A stretch of DNA of 11,231 nucleotides, taken from contig CALCQT010000571.1 in the NCBI GenBank assembly GCA_937894825.1, positions 1 through 11,231 of the forward strand, in the 5' to 3' direction. Source of the stretch: an uncultured Anaerolineaceae bacterium. Its GTDB lineage: Bacteria > Chloroflexota > Anaerolineae > Anaerolineales > Anaerolineaceae. Below the pieces are notes generated by a model. That model was not told where the DNA came from, did not search any database, and saw only the letters and a list, made by a program, of their open reading frames with translations. A program made the translations under genes and the position numbers. Shown here piece after piece: positions 8,254-11,231 of this stretch; within the stretch, counting starts at the first letter, position 1, and each line of letters starts with the position of its first letter.

Positions 8254-9272
8254 AAGAACGGCAGCCATTTCTTTGTCGCGCGGCTTTTGTATCTCGGTTT
8301 ACGGATTTTTTGCAGCGGGGTTTGTATCAGGGTTTGGCAGACGTTCGCGATGCGGGCGGCGGATTTTCCATTGTTTTGGATCGGCTGCAGCGATTTGAGC
8401 GTCTTCAGATCAAAATAGGAATAGACTTCTTTGCCAAGCGCGATACCTACATAGACAACGGTTGATACCTGTGTGATCAGCACATCGCAGTTGGCTATCA
8501 TGTGATTGGTGTTGCCTTTGGTAAAAATGAGCGCATCGGGGAGGACCTGTTTGATTTCATTCTGGGCCCGTTCCATCTCTTCGTTGGGATGAAGCTTGAA
8601 AATAACTTCCCGGTCACCGACGATTTGTTTTACCCGGTTGAGAAAACCCATCCGATCATCGAATTTCCCCGTCTCCCGGATGCTGGATGTCGCGACCAGT
8701 ACATATCCCCGGTGCGGGAATTTGTTCTTCTTTGCCGTCTTCAGGTTGTCGAAGTTCGGGATGCCAGTAACAACGATTTTTTCAGGTTTGACACCTTTTT
8801 TAACGAAGTGCTGTTTATATCCATAAGACGCAACACAGAACTTGTCATAAGCGTCCGATAAACCGGTTGCGGCTGTATTGGCCAATACCCGCGGTAATCG
8901 CAACGTCCGTACGACCCAATAGATCCAATCTTCAGGTTCGGTAATTCCTTCCTGAACCAAAATCAGGCGTTTCCCACGGATATTGGACTGGATGATCAAA
9001 TCTGTACAGGTGACGACCAGATCATAATCATGCTGCCGTCCGCCTTCATCGACGGTCAAATTTTCATTTGTGAGATATTCTATTGTCGCGCGCCGGTGGG
9101 TTCCGCCGGCGATTGTATGACGCATGAGAAAACTTTTCGTGATAAATTTCGGAAGATGATCGATGTAAAAAGGGGTGAAATAACAGTCGCAATCCTTCAG
9201 ACAACTGGCAATTTTATGCATCATCGTTGTCTGGTTTAGCGATCCACAAATAAAGAGAACTTGTTTCTTCAT
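8244..9272 (-). CDS. GT-B-like protein, capsule/CDP-glycerol-transferase-like, function unknown (342 aa)
   Basis: The 342-residue protein has a two-lobed Rossmann layout. The N-terminal lobe starts MKKQVLFICGSLNQTTMMHK; the middle has ILVQEGITEPEDW and a CVASYGYKQHFVKKGV segment, followed by VVTGIPNFDN (167-176). The C-terminal lobe has the KLHPNEE motif (226-232) and NCDVLITQVSTVVYVG (261-276). This combination resembles capsule polysaccharide or CDP-glycerol glycerophosphotransferase-like and UDP-sugar 2-epimerase-like GT-B proteins that are usually annotated as hypothetical. It has no signal peptide or membrane segment. A role in surface glycan assembly is a guess. The C-terminus is strongly basic. 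The ATG at 9272 has only a weak A/G-rich site before it, and it begins 13 bases after a possible small gene, so the two may be co-transcribed. It is convergent with the phosphorylase, and no clear terminator lies between them. Confidence 0.75.
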   Translation of the reverse strand: MKKQVLFICGSLNQTTMMHKIASCLKDCDCYFTPFYIDHLPKFITKSFLMRHTIAGGTHRRATIEYLTNENLTVDEGGRQHDYDLVVTCTDLIIQSNIRGKRLILVQEGITEPEDWIYWVVRTLRLPRVLANTAATGLSDAYDKFCVASYGYKQHFVKKGVKPEKIVVTGIPNFDNLKTAKKNKFPHRGYVLVATSSIRETGKFDDRMGFLNRVKQIVGDREVIFKLHPNEEMERAQNEIKQVLPDALIFTKGNTNHMIANCDVLITQVSTVVYVGIALGKEVYSYFDLKTLKSLQPIQNNGKSAARIANVCQTLIQTPLQKIRKPRYKSRATKKWLPFFES

Positions 9273-9285
9273 CGGTTATTTTCTT

Positions 9286-9498
9286 TTAATTGATTAACGA
9301 ATTGTCTGCGTTGTCGCTGTCATTATCAGCAACGGGACAACTCTTTGCGGAAAGCCAAAACATATCATTTGCGATTGGAATCTCTGCTCCCGTCATTACC
9401 GGGTTTTCCGCGCTGCCGTTACCGGGGATGATTCCGGAGACTGGCACAGGATTTCCCTGATATCCATTCCACGTGATAAATGAATTGCTGATCCCCAT
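9286..9498 (-). CDS. possible small protein gene upstream of the GT-B-like gene (70 aa)
   Basis: The frame encodes 70 residues starting MGISNSFITWNGYQGNPVPVS. It is poor in charged residues at first, has no arginine, and ends in an acidic asparagine/aspartate-rich tail. I recognise no family; there is no signal peptide or membrane segment. Evidence for it being real is positional: GAGG lies seven bases before the ATG, a TATAAT box lies at 9536-9541 on the minus strand, and the stop is 13 bases before the start of the next gene, which itself lacks a good ribosome site. It could instead be a non-coding leader of that gene or the remains of a longer protein. Confidence 0.35.
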   Translation of the reverse strand: MGISNSFITWNGYQGNPVPVSGIIPGNGSAENPVMTGAEIPIANDMFWLSAKSCPVADNDSDNADNSLIN

Positions 9499-9535
9499 CT
9501 TGTAGCCTCAACAAATACTTCCATTATCATTATTA

Positions 9536-9541
9536 ATTATA
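9536..9541 (-). promoter_or_regulatory. -10 box TATAAT for the 70-aa/GT-B-like transcript
   Basis: On the minus strand TATAAT is perfect consensus, placed about 38 bases before the ATG at 9498. The matching -35 position (TTCCTT with a 17-base spacer) is weak, so an activator or a different -35 use is possible. The surrounding 9499-9719 region is A/T rich near the promoter and otherwise holds nothing I recognise; no clear terminator for the LacI gene is visible there. Confidence 0.45.
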
Positions 9542-9719
9542 ACGATATTTGCATCAACAAGGAAAAATGATTTGTTAATTAAGTGTAAAATTTTCGTTTT
9601 ATTCGGGTGCTGTCCGGGAAATACAGTTTGAAGTGGGAAGCGTGTCGGCCCAAAAATTTGAAATGCGTGTTCACCGACCGGTATGCGGACAGAGAAAGAT
9701 CGAGAACGGAAACCGGTAA

Positions 9720-10787
9720 TTACGTGAAGACGCGTTGTTTTCGAGACACTTTTTTTTGTTTCGGGGCAGTGTTACAGCCGCAGGATTGGCGGATGACCAG
9801 TTGTGACGGAATGACGACGCTTTGGATGACCATCCTCGGGTTGCGTTTTTTCATGGCGATCAGATCAATGGCCATCTCGGCGATTTCCGTCAATGGTTGC
9901 TTTACCGTTGTGACCGGCACGGGTGCGATTTCCATCCAATCCATGGTGTCATAACCGATCATTGCGATGTCATCAGGTATTTTTTTCCCGAGTTTCAGTG
10001 CCGCTTTGTAGACGCCAAAAGAAATCGATTGGCTGATACACAAAATCGCATCGATTTGTTTATCTTTGAATAACTCGCTGGCAGCTTTCAACGTGTCTGT
10101 GCCTAAATAATCGGTTTCTTTGATCAGTTCCGGGTCAAAGAGACCATGTGCTTTCATGGTTTCGCGATAGCCGCGGATTCTTTCGCTGGTATTCGATCCG
10201 AACACCGGCATGGTAATTAATCCGATCCGTTTTCTGCCGTGCTCGATCAGATGTTGAACGGCATTGCGGCAGATTTCATAGTTATTCGTACTGACGCTGG
10301 GAATTTCCAACTCGGCGGGAAGTGATCGTTCGATCGCGACGATCGGAATGCCGGCCTGGTTTTTTGCGGCCATCAAATGGTTGTAATTGTCTGAAATTAC
10401 CGGACAGATGATCAATCCTTCCACGCGTTTTGAAATAAAATTGTGTACCGCATTCTTCTCTGTTTCCGCATTTTCTTCCGAAGAAACGATCATGATATCA
10501 ACATGCTGGTCCGACATGACTTTCTGGACAGTTCGAACAACTGCCGGCGTAACAGGGCTGGTAATATTGGTCAGAATCAACCCGATGGTATTGGTTTGTT
10601 GGTTTTTAAGACTGCGTGCAATAAAATTGGGAGAATAATTCAGTTTTTCGATTGCATCATAGATTTTTTCTTTTAATTCAGGGGCGACATATTTATCTTT
10701 ATTGTTAATTACTACAGACACCGTGGAGGCGGAAACGCCTGCCAATTTTGCCACATCGATGATGGTTGGGTTTCGGTTCTGTGCCAT
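9720..10787 (-). CDS. LacI-family transcriptional regulator (355 aa)
   Basis: The protein has the full LacI/GalR layout. Residues 8-30 form the helix-turn-helix (TIIDVAKLAGVSASTVSVV), then the hinge helix around 51-62 with SPNFIARSLKN, and a periplasmic-binding-protein-like effector domain from TNTIGLIL onward, with VEGLIICP, GRKRIGLI, DAILCISQ and DDIAMIGYD segments. It ends with the usual VIRQSCGCN followed by a short lysine/arginine-rich tail of about 15 residues, which is not typical of the family. I chose the ATG at 10787, which has GGAG five bases upstream; the longer in-frame extension to 10916 is not LacI-like. Length is normal. The effector is presumably a sugar or sugar derivative. 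It faces away from a probable + strand gene beyond the right edge, the usual arrangement for a regulator of a sugar-uptake operon. Two dyads in its upstream region suggest autoregulation. Confidence 0.93.
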   Translation of the reverse strand: MAQNRNPTIIDVAKLAGVSASTVSVVINNKDKYVAPELKEKIYDAIEKLNYSPNFIARSLKNQQTNTIGLILTNITSPVTPAVVRTVQKVMSDQHVDIMIVSSEENAETEKNAVHNFISKRVEGLIICPVISDNYNHLMAAKNQAGIPIVAIERSLPAELEIPSVSTNNYEICRNAVQHLIEHGRKRIGLITMPVFGSNTSERIRGYRETMKAHGLFDPELIKETDYLGTDTLKAASELFKDKQIDAILCISQSISFGVYKAALKLGKKIPDDIAMIGYDTMDWMEIAPVPVTTVKQPLTEIAEMAIDLIAMKKRNPRMVIQSVVIPSQLVIRQSCGCNTAPKQKKVSRKQRVFT

Positions 10788-10829
10788 TGTCTCTCCGTCC
10801 GTTTTCGTACATGTATTTTTTTCTTTCTT

Positions 10830-10882
10830 GGCAATTGCGTAAAGACCAAAATGATTCAAAACAACGTTGGGGACAATTGTGT
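10830..10882. promoter_or_regulatory. pair of related dyads, candidate operators of the LacI-family protein
   Basis: GCAATTGC (10831-10838) and ACAATTGT (10873-10880) are perfect 8-bp palindromes set in the same 11-base frame, G-N-CAATTG-N-GT. The two sites differ only at the symmetric outer pair, where G/C is changed to A/T on both sides, so symmetry is kept. Their centres are 42 bp apart, about four helical turns. The right site overlaps the proposed -10 box of the regulator gene. This fits a looping or cooperative operator pair, but CAATTG alone is not rare in A/T-rich DNA. Confidence 0.45.
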
Positions 10883-10904
10883 CTGGTAAAACTTTTTGAG
10901 GCAA
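10876..10904 (-). promoter_or_regulatory. candidate promoter of the LacI-family gene
   Basis: On the minus strand TTGCCT (10904-10899), a 17-base spacer and CACAAT (10881-10876) make a four-of-six match at each box. Transcription would start near 10869, leaving a leader of about 80 bases that contains the second dyad and the GGAG site before the ATG. Confidence 0.4.
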
Positions 10905-10916
10905 GCAAAATATCAA

Positions 10917-11170
10917 CTGGACTGCACTGTCGTTTTTCCTGGAATGGAAGTCTGTTTTTCCGCAAATTCCGATTCTTTTTTTGAGTCGTGGTATTTGGAA
11001 CTTTTTTGTCGTCTATCCATTACCGGAATTCCGGGTCCGCTGATGCGGATTTCTCTGATTGTAACCTGTAACACTCTTGATTTAAGTAATGATGATTGTC
11101 ACCTTATTTGTGAAAAAAAATCATAACAGGCAAGCGTGCCCCTTTGTAAACAGGCTATGTTATGGTAGGA
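10917..11170. other. gene-free upstream region with short dyads
   Basis: The 444 bases right of the LacI-family start hold no convincing gene on either strand. Besides the promoters listed separately I see a perfect 12-bp palindrome CCGGAATTCCGG (11023-11034), directly followed by a small hairpin TCCGC-TGAT-GCGGA (11036-11049), and a spaced inverted repeat CATAACA (11122-11128) with TGTTATG (11158-11164). Two T-runs occur near 10975-10982 and 11002-11007. Short frames such as 10896-11126 on the + strand look like chance. Confidence 0.5.
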
Positions 11171-11226
11171 TTGTTGACAACAAGGGATATCTTCTATATT
11201 TTATCGAAAGAAATTGCTTTTTGGAG
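11171..11226 (+). promoter_or_regulatory. promoter and ribosome site for a gene starting beyond the right edge, with dyad over -35
   Basis: TTGACA (11174-11179) is followed after 17 bases by TATTTT (11197-11202), or after 15 by TATATT (11195-11200). TTGTTG-A-CAACAA (11171-11183) is a 13-bp dyad directly over the -35 box, a natural place for a repressor. GGAG (11223-11226) near the last base of the window looks like a ribosome site, so a start codon is expected just past 11231. Confidence 0.6.
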
Positions 11227-11231
11227 TGTTT

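Noticed and set aside
9607..9954. Plus-strand frame of 115 codons
   Set aside because: Most of it is antisense to the 3' end of the LacI-family gene; it begins at a non-ATG codon without a ribosome site, and its product is cysteine- and methionine-rich without family features.
10896..11126. Plus-strand frame of 76 codons right of the LacI-family gene
   Set aside because: No ribosome site, no protein-like pattern, and it passes through promoter-like and dyad sequences; most likely chance.

Overview
The window looks like a bacterial chromosome segment of medium G+C. Gene content points to a Chloroflexota (Anaerolineae-like) organism: a universal-stress-domain/GpgS fusion beside GT4 enzymes and a glucosylglycerate-type GH13 phosphorylase, with mostly Shine-Dalgarno-led genes. 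This assignment is inferred from memory of such gene sets; no marker gene such as rRNA is present. No mobile element, CRISPR array, tRNA or rRNA was seen.

Left part (1-1370): the 3' end of leuB (leucine biosynthesis, + strand) is followed by about 310 gene-free bases. These hold a 71-bp imperfect palindrome with 12-bp perfect arms, a strong rho-independent terminator, and a further 13-bp hairpin. A small unrecognised alpha-helical protein gene (954-1256, +) follows, closed by a very long perfect hairpin (21-bp arms) that separates it from the minus-strand operon.

Centre (1379-8230): this is the main content. Four minus-strand genes overlap end to end: a GT4 glycosyltransferase with a probable CTG start, a second GT4 glycosyltransferase, a glucosyl-3-phosphoglycerate synthase (GpgS) carrying two universal-stress-protein domains at its N-terminus, and a histidine-family phosphatase that fits the GpgP role. 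Divergently on the + strand lies a GH13_18 phosphorylase of the glucosylglycerate phosphorylase type. Together they read as a module for making glucosylglycerate from NDP-glucose and 3-phosphoglycerate, extending it with one or two further sugars (mannosylglucosylglycerate is the leading candidate), and reclaiming glucosylglycerate by phosphorolysis to glucose-1-phosphate and glycerate. Such glycosides are compatible solutes under salt, heat or nitrogen stress.

Right part (8244-11231): a GT-B-like, capsule or CDP-glycerol-transferase-like protein of unknown role has a possible 70-residue leader gene just upstream. Next is a LacI-family regulator with two related dyad-symmetric sites 42 bp apart in its own upstream region. 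At the right edge a good + strand promoter, with a dyad over its -35 box and a GGAG motif at the very end, points to a gene starting just beyond the window, which the LacI protein may control.
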